64,000 nucleotides of DNA from Arthrobacter sp. ISL-5 (GCF_018613835.1 NZ_JAGGPM010000017.1:186655-250654); one strand, 5' to 3'. Shown: positions 10,384-18,744, numbered from the stretch's first letter. Numbers and translations: made by a program. The notes: generated from the sequence alone by a model not told the origin.

Positions 10384-11676
10384 ATGAACAGGATTCGAGT
10401 GGCTAAATTGGTGGCGGTATCTGCGGTGGTGGCGCTGACAGCGTGCTCTGCGCCGCAGCCCGGACTCCTGAAGGCCGACGGCGTCGAACGGGTTTCGGTG
10501 CAGCTCGCCGGCTACGACGCGGAGCTGCGGTCCCTCCGGGACTCCGCCCTGACACTCGGGGAGGCGCTGCTGGCCGACGGCGGCGACGGCGCCAACGGTA
10601 ACACTGTCTCCTCGCCGGGCAGCCTGCTGATTGCCCTCGCCATGCTGCGTGCCGGTGCGTCGGGGGAGGCGGCTGCCGAGATGGACCACGCCCTCGGGCT
10701 TCCCGCCACACACCGCGATGAAGCCACGAACGCGCTGCTGGCGTCCCTGGAAAAGTTCGACGGCGACCCCGGCTCCGTTGATGAAGGGAACCCTCCGCGG
10801 AAGCCGGTCATGCACCCGGCGAACGGCCTGTTTGTGGACAAGGGAGTCACCACCGGTGCGGCCTACCTTGACACGCTGGCCCGGCAGTACGGCACGGGTG
10901 TGTACCCGGTGGACTTCAGCGACGAGGCGGCCACCAAACCTGCCATCGACGCATGGGTGGATAAGAACACCGGCGGCCGGATCAAGGAAGCTCCCGCGGA
11001 ATACGACCGCCGAAACACCTTCAGCCTCCTCAACGCGTTGTACTTCGCCGCTGCATGGAGTGTTCCGTTCGATCCCAGCAACACCTCTGACCTGCCGTTC
11101 ACCACGGCCGAGGGCAAGGCGATCACCGCTCCTGCCATGCATAACCTGCTGCCCATGAAGTACGCGGAAGGCCAGGGATGGCGGGGCGTGGACCTTCCCT
11201 ATGCCGAAGGTTTCGTGATGCGGCTGGTCCTGCCCGACCCCGTGGCCAGCGAGGGCACAGGCGAGGGCACAGGCACGGTGCTGAGTGCGGAAACTCTGGC
11301 TGAGATCGCCGGAACCATGGATTCCGCTCGGCAGGAAACGGTCCAGATCCAGCTGCCGCGGTGGGACCACAAGTGCAGCTTCGACCTCCGCAAGGTCCTG
11401 GGTGCAATGGGACTGCAGAAGACCCTCAGCACCACTACAGACTTCGACGCCATCCAGGAGGGCCTGATGATCACGCAGGCCGCGCAGGCAGCCAACATCA
11501 CCGTCGCAGAGAAGGGCACGGTGGCGGCTGCGGTAACCCAGATCAACGGCAGGGTCACCAGCGCACCCCCGAAGCCTGACCGGACCATCGAGTTCGACCG
11601 GCCGTTCCACTATCAGATCATCCACGTCGAGACAGGCCTGCCGCTGTTCATGGGGACGGTGGCGGATCCCAGCTGA
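10384..11676 (+). CDS. Serpin-family lipoprotein (serine protease inhibitor)
   Basis: A 430-residue serpin. The signal peptide ends in a lipobox LTAC with Cys21, so it should be anchored on the outer face of the membrane. Serpin landmarks are present: NTVSSPGSLLIALAMLRAGA (shutter region), FSLLNALYFAAAW, and the C-terminal FDRPFHYQIIHVETGLPLFMG. The reactive-loop hinge EKGTVAAAVT has the small residues at P12-P10 and Thr at P14 and P8 that mark inhibitory serpins; counting from P17 the scissile bond would fall around RVTS. It probably traps extracellular proteases of predators, hosts or competitors. GGGGCGG precedes ATG 10384. It is monocistronic. Confidence 0.92.
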   Translation: MNRIRVAKLVAVSAVVALTACSAPQPGLLKADGVERVSVQLAGYDAELRSLRDSALTLGEALLADGGDGANGNTVSSPGSLLIALAMLRAGASGEAAAEMDHALGLPATHRDEATNALLASLEKFDGDPGSVDEGNPPRKPVMHPANGLFVDKGVTTGAAYLDTLARQYGTGVYPVDFSDEAATKPAIDAWVDKNTGGRIKEAPAEYDRRNTFSLLNALYFAAAWSVPFDPSNTSDLPFTTAEGKAITAPAMHNLLPMKYAEGQGWRGVDLPYAEGFVMRLVLPDPVASEGTGEGTGTVLSAETLAEIAGTMDSARQETVQIQLPRWDHKCSFDLRKVLGAMGLQKTLSTTTDFDAIQEGLMITQAAQAANITVAEKGTVAAAVTQINGRVTSAPPKPDRTIEFDRPFHYQIIHVETGLPLFMGTVADPS

Positions 11677-11708
11677 GGGTAGGCGGCCGCCGTCGACGCC
11701 TCCGAAGG

Positions 11709-12722
11709 CTAGCCGTGCAGCGTCCTGTACGCAGCCGCAGCTGCGGGATGCAGTGGCAGTCCCGCCGTGTTGATGAGCGATTCCGCGCTCAGGAACTGCA
11801 CCCCGAGACTGGACCGCGGGATGAGCTCCTGGGCATGGTCCACCAGGAGTTCGACGGTCCTCTTCACGGTGCCGTCATCCAGATCGTTTCGGCACAGGAG
11901 CAGGTTGGCCACGCCGACCGTCCACACAGCCGGAATGCCTTCGTAGCCGCCCTCGGGGATCAGCACTCGATCGTAGAAGACGCCGTAACGTGTCCGCATC
12001 GCCGGGATCAATGCAGAGAGGTCGAGAAATCGGAGCCCGGCTTCTTTGTTGGTGGCAGCGATAGCGGCTGTAGGCACTCCTCCGGACCAGAACAAGGCGT
12101 CCACTGATCCGCCCTGGAGCGCGTCAAGCCCATCGTTCAGCCCGAGGTTCATGACGGTGACCGTCTTCTCCCGGGCACCGGCACCGGCAGGGGAGGAGTT
12201 CAGCCCGGCAGCGTCGATGAGGCGGGGAGTAATCAGCGAAGTCCCCGAGCCGGGCTGGCCGACGGCGACGGTCCTCCCGGCAAGTTCGGTGAAGTCCCGG
12301 ATGCCGCTGTTCTTCCGGACGACGCAGTGGACGTAGTTTTCATATACCTTTCCGAGGGCGGCAATTTCGACATTTGATGTGCCTTTGGCTGCCCGCTGCT
12401 GCGCCGCTGCGTCTGCCAGCGCGACGGCGAAGGTGGCCTTGCCGGTCAGAAGGTGCTCCAGATTGTCCAGGCTGCCCCCGGTGGTCAGCGCCACGGCATT
12501 GTCAGCTACCCCATGACGCTGAAGGGACTCTGCAAGCAGCGTTGAAAACTCAAGGTAGAAGCCTCCCTGCTCACCCCCTGCCACGGTGACCGTGCTCAGA
12601 CGGTTCTCCGATGTGCATGCACTAAGAGATGGCAGGAGTACGCCGGCCAGGCCCGCGGCCAGGCCGGCTTTAAGGGCGGTCCTCCGCGGCGGAAGTCCTT
12701 GGGCGGCGGTGAAGTCAGCCAT
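11709..12722 (-). CDS. TAXI-family TRAP-type solute-binding lipoprotein (orphan)
   Basis: A 337-residue extracytoplasmic binding protein of the TAXI (TRAP-associated extracytoplasmic immunogenic) family. The N-terminus has a twin-arginine motif (PRRTALK, Arg13-Arg14) and a lipobox ending at Cys36 (PSLSAC), so a Tat-exported lipoprotein is likely. The VTVAGGEQGGFYLEFSTLLAESL block and GRTVAVGQPGSGTSL are family hallmarks. No TRAP membrane subunit (DctQ/DctM type) is anywhere in the window. Instead the gene overlaps the 3' end of a sensor kinase gene by 8 bp, so the protein more likely serves as an auxiliary ligand sensor for that kinase. TAXI proteins bind glutamate, 2-oxoglutarate and similar acids. 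Confidence 0.88.
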   Translation of the reverse strand: MADFTAAQGLPPRRTALKAGLAAGLAGVLLPSLSACTSENRLSTVTVAGGEQGGFYLEFSTLLAESLQRHGVADNAVALTTGGSLDNLEHLLTGKATFAVALADAAAQQRAAKGTSNVEIAALGKVYENYVHCVVRKNSGIRDFTELAGRTVAVGQPGSGTSLITPRLIDAAGLNSSPAGAGAREKTVTVMNLGLNDGLDALQGGSVDALFWSGGVPTAAIAATNKEAGLRFLDLSALIPAMRTRYGVFYDRVLIPEGGYEGIPAVWTVGVANLLLCRNDLDDGTVKRTVELLVDHAQELIPRSSLGVQFLSAESLINTAGLPLHPAAAAAYRTLHG

Positions 12723-14151
12723 GCGGATGCTCCTGACCGGGTGGGGTCACCGTGGAGGGAAACTCGAGGCATGCAATCAGGCCGTGGGGTGACTGTTCCG
12801 CCAGCAGCAGGCGACCTCCATTGGCTCCCGCAAGCTTGTCGACGATGGTCATGCCCAGGCCGTTGCCGCGAATCTCCCGGTTCCGCGGTGACCGCCAGAA
12901 CCTGGTCGTGGCCGCAGCCCTTTCCTCCGCCGAAAGTCCCGGACCGTCGTCGGACACTTCGATTGTCACCGCTCCTGAGTGCTCGCGGACGGCCACGGAA
13001 ATGTGGGCGCCCGGGGCGTACTTGATCGCGTTGTTGAGAAGTTCCCCCACCATCTGGGCGAGTTCGGCGGCGTTACAGGCCAATTGCACTGGCGGAGCGG
13101 GTGGTCCCTCGAGCAGGATTGAGGCTCCGGCGCGCTGGGCGGCGGGCCCTGCCCGTTCGACTTCTTCCTGCAGAACCGGGTAGGGATCGATGAGGGCCTT
13201 GTTCCCGCCGGAAGCGGGGCCAAGTGCGCTGCGTGCAGAATCCTCGAAGGCCCTATGCTCAGCCGCCGCCAGTTTTAGTACCCCGTCCAGGATCTCCTCC
13301 ACGCGTTCAAGTTCTGTCAGTACTCCTGCTGCCGCAGCCTGTTCCCGGGCCGTCTGCAGTTCCAGCTGCAGTAAATCGATCCTCAACCGCAGCGCGCCCA
13401 CGGGATTGCGCAACTGATGGGACGTGTCCGCTATCAGCTGACGTTGGGAATCGATACTTTCACTGACGGTTCGCGCCATCGTCGTGAAGGAACGGCTCAA
13501 TTGCCTCAGTTCCGGCGGGCCGTCCTCGGGAAGATGACTCGTCCGGCCCGTTGTTTCGAGTTCGGTCACCGCCGAATTCAGGCGATGGACGGGACGCAGC
13601 ACCCATCTGGTCACCCGCGCCGCACCTAGGAGGAGCACCGTCCCGAGCGCGGACGCCGCAAGGCCGACGACGAGCCACCGCTCCCGCAGTTTCTGCCGGG
13701 CCGCCTCCACGTTGACTTCGAGGACGGCCTCGCCAAGGACCTGGCTGGCGCTTCCAAAGGACCGGGAGATCACTTCAGAACCGGTTCCGAAGGGTTGCAG
13801 CGGGGTGAGCGTGGTGTCGCTGAGGTTCAGGTTCGCCCTCGCCACTGCGTCCCGGACATCTGCCCGGTCCTCGGTCAGGCCGCCGGAGCGCAAGGTGCCC
13901 TGCTGGAGCCGGATCAGAACTCCCTCTTCGTAAAGCGCGGAGTACCTGTCCATCTCTCTCTGTAGCTGGGTGGAGTCGCCGTCCAGTGCGGCGTCGTATG
14001 CCACCTGTGCGAACCGGTTGAGCGCTGCCACCCGGCTGATCTGGAGCTCTTGGGTGAGCTCACGGCTGGCGGACATCAGGATGGCGTTGGAGACGATGAT
14101 GACCATGAGTACGGACAGCAGGCTGAGGACGCCCAGGACACGCAGTTTCAC
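12715..14151 (-). CDS. Sensor histidine kinase (partner of the TAXI protein)
   Basis: A 478-residue membrane kinase. Helix 1 spans about residues 5-27, an extracytoplasmic sensor region about 28-158, helix 2 about 159-178, then HAMP. The HisKA motif ADTSHQLRNP gives phosphoacceptor His245. The HATPase domain shows NAIKYAPGA (N box), DDGPGLS (G1) and NGLGMTIV (G2). The gene overlaps the response regulator upstream by 4 bp (ATGA) and the TAXI gene downstream by 8 bp, so all three are translated as one operon. The periplasmic-side domain is short and of no recognised ligand-binding class, which fits sensing through the separate TAXI protein. Confidence 0.92.
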   Translation of the reverse strand: MKLRVLGVLSLLSVLMVIIVSNAILMSASRELTQELQISRVAALNRFAQVAYDAALDGDSTQLQREMDRYSALYEEGVLIRLQQGTLRSGGLTEDRADVRDAVARANLNLSDTTLTPLQPFGTGSEVISRSFGSASQVLGEAVLEVNVEAARQKLRERWLVVGLAASALGTVLLLGAARVTRWVLRPVHRLNSAVTELETTGRTSHLPEDGPPELRQLSRSFTTMARTVSESIDSQRQLIADTSHQLRNPVGALRLRIDLLQLELQTAREQAAAAGVLTELERVEEILDGVLKLAAAEHRAFEDSARSALGPASGGNKALIDPYPVLQEEVERAGPAAQRAGASILLEGPPAPPVQLACNAAELAQMVGELLNNAIKYAPGAHISVAVREHSGAVTIEVSDDGPGLSAEERAAATTRFWRSPRNREIRGNGLGMTIVDKLAGANGGRLLLAEQSPHGLIACLEFPSTVTPPGQEHPHG

Positions 14152-14816
14152 GTAGGATCTGCCTCGATCCGATAACCGACGCCGCGGACGTTGATGATGA
14201 ATCCGGGCAGTTGCAGTTTGGCTCTCAGCCCCGTCAGGTGCACGTCCAGGGATCGTGAGGATGCGAGAAACGCATCACCCCACAACGCGTCCAGGATTTG
14301 TTCCCGGGTGACTACGGAACCGGCGTGGCGGGCCAACAGCGCGAGCAGATCGAATTCGGTGGCCGTCAAGGGCAGTACGCGTGAACCGAGTGCCGCTACG
14401 CGCCGGTCGACGTCGACCTCGAGGTCTCCCAGCACAATGCTTTGTTGCATCTTCCCGCCGGGACGGCCGGCGCGCCGGGTGACAGCTTCGATGCGGGCAA
14501 GCAATTCAACGAGTTTTACCGGCTTCACGAGGTAGTCATCGGCGCCGGACCGCAGCCCCAGCACCACACTCCGCTCATCATCGCGGGCGGTGAGGATCAG
14601 AATGGGACACGGCGTGACCTGGCGAAGCTTCCGCAGCACCTCGAGGCCGTCAATATCCGGAAGCCCCAAGTCCAGAAGGATTATCTCGAACTTCCTATGG
14701 ACCAAGAGGGCGTCAGCTCCCCGGGACACCTTGGTTGCCCTATGGCCTGCGGAGACGACCGCTGCGTCAAGAGCGGCTGCCATGGCGTCGTCGTCCTCGA
14801 CGATGAGCACTTCCAT
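14148..14816 (-). CDS. OmpR/PhoB-family response regulator
   Basis: A 222-residue response regulator. The receiver domain starts MEVLIVEDDD and carries the phosphoacceptor Asp49 (LLDLGLPDIDG), with the conserved TAR and Lys in DDYLVKP. The C-terminal winged helix ends NVRGVGYRIEA, typical of the OmpR/PhoB class. The frame stays open far upstream, but ATG 14816 has AAAGGGA before it and begins exactly at the receiver domain, so it is the chosen start. It is the first gene of the RR-HK-TAXI operon and divergent from the MHS transporter, which is its likely target. Confidence 0.92.
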   Translation of the reverse strand: MEVLIVEDDDAMAAALDAAVVSAGHRATKVSRGADALLVHRKFEIILLDLGLPDIDGLEVLRKLRQVTPCPILILTARDDERSVVLGLRSGADDYLVKPVKLVELLARIEAVTRRAGRPGGKMQQSIVLGDLEVDVDRRVAALGSRVLPLTATEFDLLALLARHAGSVVTREQILDALWGDAFLASSRSLDVHLTGLRAKLQLPGFIINVRGVGYRIEADPT

Positions 14817-14950
14817 GGCCTGGTCCCTTTGTCGCTGGTCGGGCCTCCGCATCCGGCTGCCCGCTTTGGAGATTACCCCTTCTCCCGATTTTTTGCCTTG
14901 CGCTGATGCTTGCGCTGAGGCCAGCACCGGGATGAGCAGGGCGGGAAAAC

Positions 14951-14970
14951 CTAAGGAAGTGTTAGGAAAT
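14951..14970. promoter_or_regulatory. Candidate direct-repeat binding site of the response regulator
   Basis: Two 10-bp direct repeats, CTAAGGAAGT and GTTAGGAAAT, share T-AGGAA-T. OmpR-family regulators bind tandem sites spaced 10-11 bp. The site lies in the divergent region between the regulator operon (start 14816) and the MHS transporter leader (15062), where control of both would be expected. Confidence 0.45.
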
Positions 14971-15061
14971 CCCCGTCCCCGTTGGTTGTGCCCTGAATCA
15001 CGAATAGTTTGGATCGGGTCCTCTGCTGTTCCAGGGGGACTGTCAACGTCGAGGAGGAGCC

Positions 15062-15145
15062 ATGAGCAAAGTTGCCATGGACAGCACGAAAGTACGCCCG
15101 GAACGGTCGCCGGTGGCGGCGCCGTCAAGGAAGGTTCATCGATGA
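15062..15145 (+). CDS. 27-residue leader peptide coupled to the MHS transporter
   Basis: ATG 15062 is preceded by a strong GAGGAGGAG site and opens a 27-codon ORF: MSKVAMDSTKVRPERSPVAA, then PSRKVHR. Its TGA (15143-15145) overlaps the transporter's ATG at 15142 as ATGA. The peptide is basic and not membrane-like. The transporter has its own AAGGAAGG site inside the leader's last codons, so both coupling and independent initiation are possible. Ribosome stalling or efficiency in the leader could tune transporter output. I know of no described homologue. Confidence 0.55.
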   Translation: MSKVAMDSTKVRPERSPVAAPSRKVHR

Positions 15146-16569
15146 GCACCCAGCAAGCCGTGACCCAGAATGAGGCAGCCCAGACCCGCAGGGCCGTGAG
15201 CAACATCCTCAAGGGCTCCGCAGGCAACCTCGTGGAGTGGTACGACCTCTACGTCTACACAGTCTTCGCAGCCTACTTCCAGTCCCACTTCTTCAATTCC
15301 AAGGACGAGCTGCAGGCCGGCCTTGAGGCGATGGCCGTCTTCTCGACGTCGTTCCTGATGCGCCCGATCGGCGCCTGGTTCTTCGGCCGCTATGCCGACC
15401 GCAAGGGACGGAGGGCCGCGCTCACGCTGAGCGTGACGCTCATGTCCGCCGGATCCTTCGCCATCGCCATCCTTCCGACCACGCAGCAGATCGGCGTCTG
15501 GGCGTTGCTCCTGCTGATCCTCGTGCGCCTGATCCAGGGCTTCTCGGTCGGCGGCGAATACGGCACCAGCGCCACGTACATGTCCGAGGCCGCCACCTCC
15601 AAGCGCCGCGGCTTCTTTTCGAGCTTCCAGTACGTCACCCTGATCGGCGGCCAGATGCTGGCCCTGCTGGTCCTCGTGATCCTGCAGAACGCCATGCCCA
15701 AGGGTGATCTGACCGAGTGGGGCTGGCGCATTCCGTTCGCGATCGGCGGCGTGGCCGCACTCGTGGTCCTGTGGCTGCGGCGCTCCATGGAAGAAACCGT
15801 GTCCGCGGAGCAGGTCGAGGCCGCCAAGGCCCCCGTCGTGGCCGGCGAGGCCCGGCCCGGTACCATGAAGCTGCTGTTCACCCAGCACTGGAAGCCGCTG
15901 CTGATCTGCATCGGTGTGACCCTCGGCGGCACTGTGGCGTTCTACACGTACACCAACTTCATCCTGAAGTTCATGAACGATACTTCGGGTATCGCCAAGA
16001 CCGACACCTCGGTGATCAACTTCTGGGCGCTGCTCATCTTCATGCTCCTGCAGCCCGTCTACGGGATCATCTCGGACAAGGTCGGCCGCAAGCCGCTGCT
16101 CCTCTGGTTCGGCATCACCGGCGTCCTGTTCACCTGGCCGCTGTTGTCTACCCTGGCCGGCACCAAGGATCCGTTCACCGCGTTCCTGCTCATGATGGGC
16201 GGCCTGCTGATCGTGGGCGGCTACACGTCCATCAACGCCCTCGTGAAGGCCGAGCTGTTCCCGGCCTCCATCCGCGCGCTGGGCGTCGGACTGGGCTACG
16301 CGATCGCCAACTCACTCTTCGGCGGCACGGTTCCGCTCCTGGGTGCCGCGTTCCAGAAGGCCGAGCGCGTGGACCTGTTCTTCACCTACGTCACGGTGGC
16401 CATCGCCATCTCCCTGCTGGTCTATGTCTTCGCGCTGAAGAACAAGAAGGTGACGCACCTGGACCGCGAGCAGGGCGATGCCTGGTCGCCAGCTGTTGCC
16501 GCGGACGGCGGCACGGACGCTGGCCGCAGGGACGACGACAAGGACCTCATCGACGCCACTCGCGGCTAG
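15142..16569 (+). CDS. MHS-family MFS transporter (carboxylate:H+ symporter type)
   Basis: A 475-residue permease of the metabolite:H+ symporter branch of the MFS (relatives of KgtP, ShiA, ProP). GNLVEWYDLYVYTVFA near residue 22 and the loop 2-3 motif GRYADRKGRRAAL are diagnostic, as is GFSVGGEYGTSATYMSEA. Substrates of this branch are dicarboxylates such as 2-oxoglutarate, shikimate, or osmolytes. The start at 15142 is supported by AAGGAAGG. The gene is divergent from the RR-HK-TAXI operon, which argues that it takes up the acid sensed by the TAXI protein. The C-terminus is a charged cytoplasmic tail. Confidence 0.92.
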   Translation: MSTQQAVTQNEAAQTRRAVSNILKGSAGNLVEWYDLYVYTVFAAYFQSHFFNSKDELQAGLEAMAVFSTSFLMRPIGAWFFGRYADRKGRRAALTLSVTLMSAGSFAIAILPTTQQIGVWALLLLILVRLIQGFSVGGEYGTSATYMSEAATSKRRGFFSSFQYVTLIGGQMLALLVLVILQNAMPKGDLTEWGWRIPFAIGGVAALVVLWLRRSMEETVSAEQVEAAKAPVVAGEARPGTMKLLFTQHWKPLLICIGVTLGGTVAFYTYTNFILKFMNDTSGIAKTDTSVINFWALLIFMLLQPVYGIISDKVGRKPLLLWFGITGVLFTWPLLSTLAGTKDPFTAFLLMMGGLLIVGGYTSINALVKAELFPASIRALGVGLGYAIANSLFGGTVPLLGAAFQKAERVDLFFTYVTVAIAISLLVYVFALKNKKVTHLDREQGDAWSPAVAADGGTDAGRRDDDKDLIDATRG

Positions 16570-16578
16570 GTCCGCGCG

Positions 16579-16647
16579 CCGTTTCGACGGTTCCCTGCGC
16601 ACACGACGCTACGAAGCGTCGAGTGCGGCAGGGAACCATCGAAATGG
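16579..16647. repeat. Bipartite palindrome, family C copy 1
   Basis: The outer arm CCGTTTCGACGGTTCCCTGC pairs with 16628-16647 (two mismatches). Inside it a second stem (GACGCT/AGCGTC) closes on a 4-base loop. The same design recurs at 17581, 18673 and 42781. Confidence 0.88.
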
Positions 16648-16818
16648 GCGAGGGCGACGGCTGGTGGCCGGCTTCCGGACTTCGGGTCCGGGACGGCGCC
16701 CCGGGTGAGAGAATGGAGGGCGGTTCCGGCGGCCAGTCCGCAGCGGACCGTCCAGTGCTAATACAGCCGGCTGACCGCGTGTTCCTCTGGCAGGACGCGG
16801 GCAACCGAGCGAACCACT

Positions 16819-17544
16819 ATGAATGGAACATCCATGACTTCCGCCAAGACTTTTCCGGCCGCAGCTGCGCCCAGGTTTGCCTCAATCGGCTCGCCCTACT
16901 TCGGCATCATGCTCGCCGTCATGGCCGTGGTGCTGATCCTCTCCAACATCGGCGCCTCCAAGGGCGTGGTGCTGGGCCCGATCGTCACGGACGGCGGCTT
17001 CTTCCTGTTCCCGCTGGCCTACATCCTGGGTGACGTCATCAGCGAGGTGTACGGCTTCAAGGTGGCGCGCAAGGCCATCATCACCACGTTCGCGCTCTCG
17101 GTGTTTGCCTCCATTTGCTATTGGATCATCATCGCGCTGCCTGGCTTCGACGATGAGTTCGGCGCCTCCAAGCAGGCAGCCCTCGAGGGTGCGCTCGGCC
17201 CGGTTCCGCAGATCGTGCTGGCCTCCCTGCTGGCGTTCCTGGCCGGCCAGACCATCAATTCCTGGATCCTGGTCAGGATGAAGGCGCGTACCGGCGAGAA
17301 GTCCCTCTGGGCGCGCATCATGAGCTCCTCGGTGGCCGGCGAGTTCGTGGACACGCTGATCTTCTGCAGCATTGCCGCGTCCGTCATCGGCATCACGGAC
17401 TTCGGCATGTTCGTGAACTACGTCGTGGCGGGCTTCCTCTACAAGACCCTGGTGGAGTTCCTCTTTGTGCCCGTGACGGCGCTGGTGATCGGCTGGGTCA
17501 AGAGGCGCGAGCCGAGCTACGGGGCAGTGACCCAGGCAGCGTAG
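16819..17544 (+). CDS. yhhQ: Queuosine precursor transporter (YhhQ/VUT family)
   Basis: A 241-residue polytopic membrane protein of the YhhQ family, which imports queuosine precursors (preQ0/preQ1, in some bacteria queuine). About six helices are evident. The family signatures are FLFPLAYILGDVISEVYGF, followed by the FVDTLIF motif in SSSVAGEFVDTLIFCSIAA. Two in-frame starts exist, 16819 and 16834, and neither has a strong ribosome site. The tRNA-guanine transglycosylase gene lies 1.3 kb away on the opposite strand, so the pair would form a salvage route for the tRNA modification. I saw no recognisable preQ1 riboswitch in the 249 bp upstream. Confidence 0.92.
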   Translation: MNGTSMTSAKTFPAAAAPRFASIGSPYFGIMLAVMAVVLILSNIGASKGVVLGPIVTDGGFFLFPLAYILGDVISEVYGFKVARKAIITTFALSVFASICYWIIIALPGFDDEFGASKQAALEGALGPVPQIVLASLLAFLAGQTINSWILVRMKARTGEKSLWARIMSSSVAGEFVDTLIFCSIAASVIGITDFGMFVNYVVAGFLYKTLVEFLFVPVTALVIGWVKRREPSYGAVTQAA

Positions 17545-17580
17545 CCGGCCACCCGCCGTCGTACGTTCCCGCCCGACCTG

Positions 17581-17656
17581 CCGCCGTTTCGACGGTTGCT
17601 GCCCCCGCTCGACGCTGCGAGACGTCGAGCCCGGCAGGGAACCGTCGAAACGGCGG
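17581..17656. repeat. Bipartite palindrome, family C copy 2
   Basis: The outer arms begin CCGCCGTTTCGACGGTT and end AACCGTCGAAACGGCGG, with an inner CTCGACG/CGTCGAG stem. It sits between the convergent yhhQ and AbiEi/DUF559 genes, a typical place for a bidirectional terminator. Confidence 0.88.
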
Positions 17657-17677
17657 GAGCACTGGGACGGTGGGGAG

Positions 17678-18613
17678 TCAGGCGGCCGGCCCTCTGCCGA
17701 GCGCCCGGAGCACCCGGTACTTGAATTCCGCCTCGTTGAACAGGTCCTTCCACTCGATCCGCACGAAGATCCAGCCCTGTTCCATGAGTGCCTTTTCGCG
17801 GCGGCGTTCGGCAAACAGGACTTCGCCGGTGGGCTGATAGTCGAAATACTTGGCCTTTCCATCGAATTCGAGCGCCACTTTCTTCTTGGGCCAGGCGAAG
17901 TCCAGGCGGTGCTCGCCGAGCGGAGTGTGCACCACGTACTGGGGCTCGGGCGGCTCGATCTTGAGCCTGTGCAGCAGTTCCCTGGTCAGGGATTCCCCGG
18001 GCGACTCGGAGCGCGGATCCGCCAGTTCGACGGCGCCGCGCAGCGCCGCGACCCCGTTGCGCCCGGCCAGTTCGGCGCAGCAGGTCCGCAGAACCTCAAG
18101 ATCCGCGCCAAGCCGGCAGGCATGATCGACCAGGATCACGGACTGCCGCAGGTTGAACATCAGGCAGCAGTCCACCACTGTCCGCTCGAGTGACGTGCAG
18201 GGGAGACCATCCACAAAGCCAACCTCGCCCCGCCCCAGGGCGCGGGTATGGGCAACGACGCCGGCTCCATGGGATATACCGGAGGGGCAAGTCGCCTGGG
18301 TCAGGTGGATCCGGTCATCAACGTTCCACAGGCGAAGCCGGCGCAAGCGGGCGCTCGAGGTGTGACTGTAGACAAAGCTGCCGGCCGACGTCGTGAGCGT
18401 CCCGTGTGAGTGGGCGTGGATCAGGTAACGGCTGCGCGTGCCCGGCTTCAGTTCGTTCCACCAGCTCCCGCGGACGTAGCAGCCGCGCCTGGGACGCACC
18501 AAGTCGCCGCTCTGCACCAAATGGGTGATGGCCCGTGGCTGAACGCCGGCGCTGAGCAATTCCTGCGTGCGCCACATCTTGCCGGCGGGAAGCTGAGGTT
18601 TCGGCTGGGTCAT
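17678..18613 (-). CDS. AbiEi-like / DUF559 domain protein
   Basis: A 311-residue protein. The N-terminal part has a winged-helix pattern like AbiEi-type transcriptional antitoxins (LLSAGVQPRAITHLVQSGDLVRPRRGCYV). The C-terminal part has a DUF559/Vsr-like nuclease-fold pattern, with the DFAWPKKKVALEFDGKAKYF and FVRIEWKDL blocks and E/D residues in nuclease positions. Such proteins are common, often in many copies, in Arthrobacter-like genomes; their function is not established. No partner toxin (AbiEii nucleotidyltransferase) is next to it, so a complete toxin-antitoxin system is not supported. It lies between yhhQ and tgt and is flanked on both sides by family C palindromes. Confidence 0.72.
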   Translation of the reverse strand: MTQPKPQLPAGKMWRTQELLSAGVQPRAITHLVQSGDLVRPRRGCYVRGSWWNELKPGTRSRYLIHAHSHGTLTTSAGSFVYSHTSSARLRRLRLWNVDDRIHLTQATCPSGISHGAGVVAHTRALGRGEVGFVDGLPCTSLERTVVDCCLMFNLRQSVILVDHACRLGADLEVLRTCCAELAGRNGVAALRGAVELADPRSESPGESLTRELLHRLKIEPPEPQYVVHTPLGEHRLDFAWPKKKVALEFDGKAKYFDYQPTGEVLFAERRREKALMEQGWIFVRIEWKDLFNEAEFKYRVLRALGRGPAA

Positions 18614-18672
18614 GGTTCCAGCGTCGGCCTCGCCACGTCTGGGTTCCAGACCTCAAGTTGGCTATGTGGAAA

Positions 18673-18744
18673 CCCGGTTCGACGGTACCCTGCTGTGGTC
18701 GACGCGGCGATACGTCGAGCGCGCAGGGAACCGTCGAAACGGCG
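18673..18744. repeat. Bipartite palindrome, family C copy 3
   Basis: The outer arms CCCGGTTCGACGGTACCCTGC and GCAGGGAACCGTCGAAACGG flank an inner TCGACG/CGTCGA stem. It lies in the 200-bp gap between tgt and the DUF559 gene, which otherwise shows only GC-rich sequence. Confidence 0.85.

Noticed and set aside
14817..15227. N-terminal extension of the response regulator
   Set aside because: The frame runs through the promoter and across the divergent transporter leader; the receiver domain starts exactly at 14816 with a ribosome site.
16570..16818. preQ1 riboswitch upstream of yhhQ
   Set aside because: No preQ1-I/II-like conserved A-rich or C-rich core is visible; only the family C palindrome and a small GTCCGC/GCGGAC hairpin are seen.
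17678..18613. Complete AbiE toxin-antitoxin system
   Set aside because: No AbiEii nucleotidyltransferase gene is next to the AbiEi-like protein.
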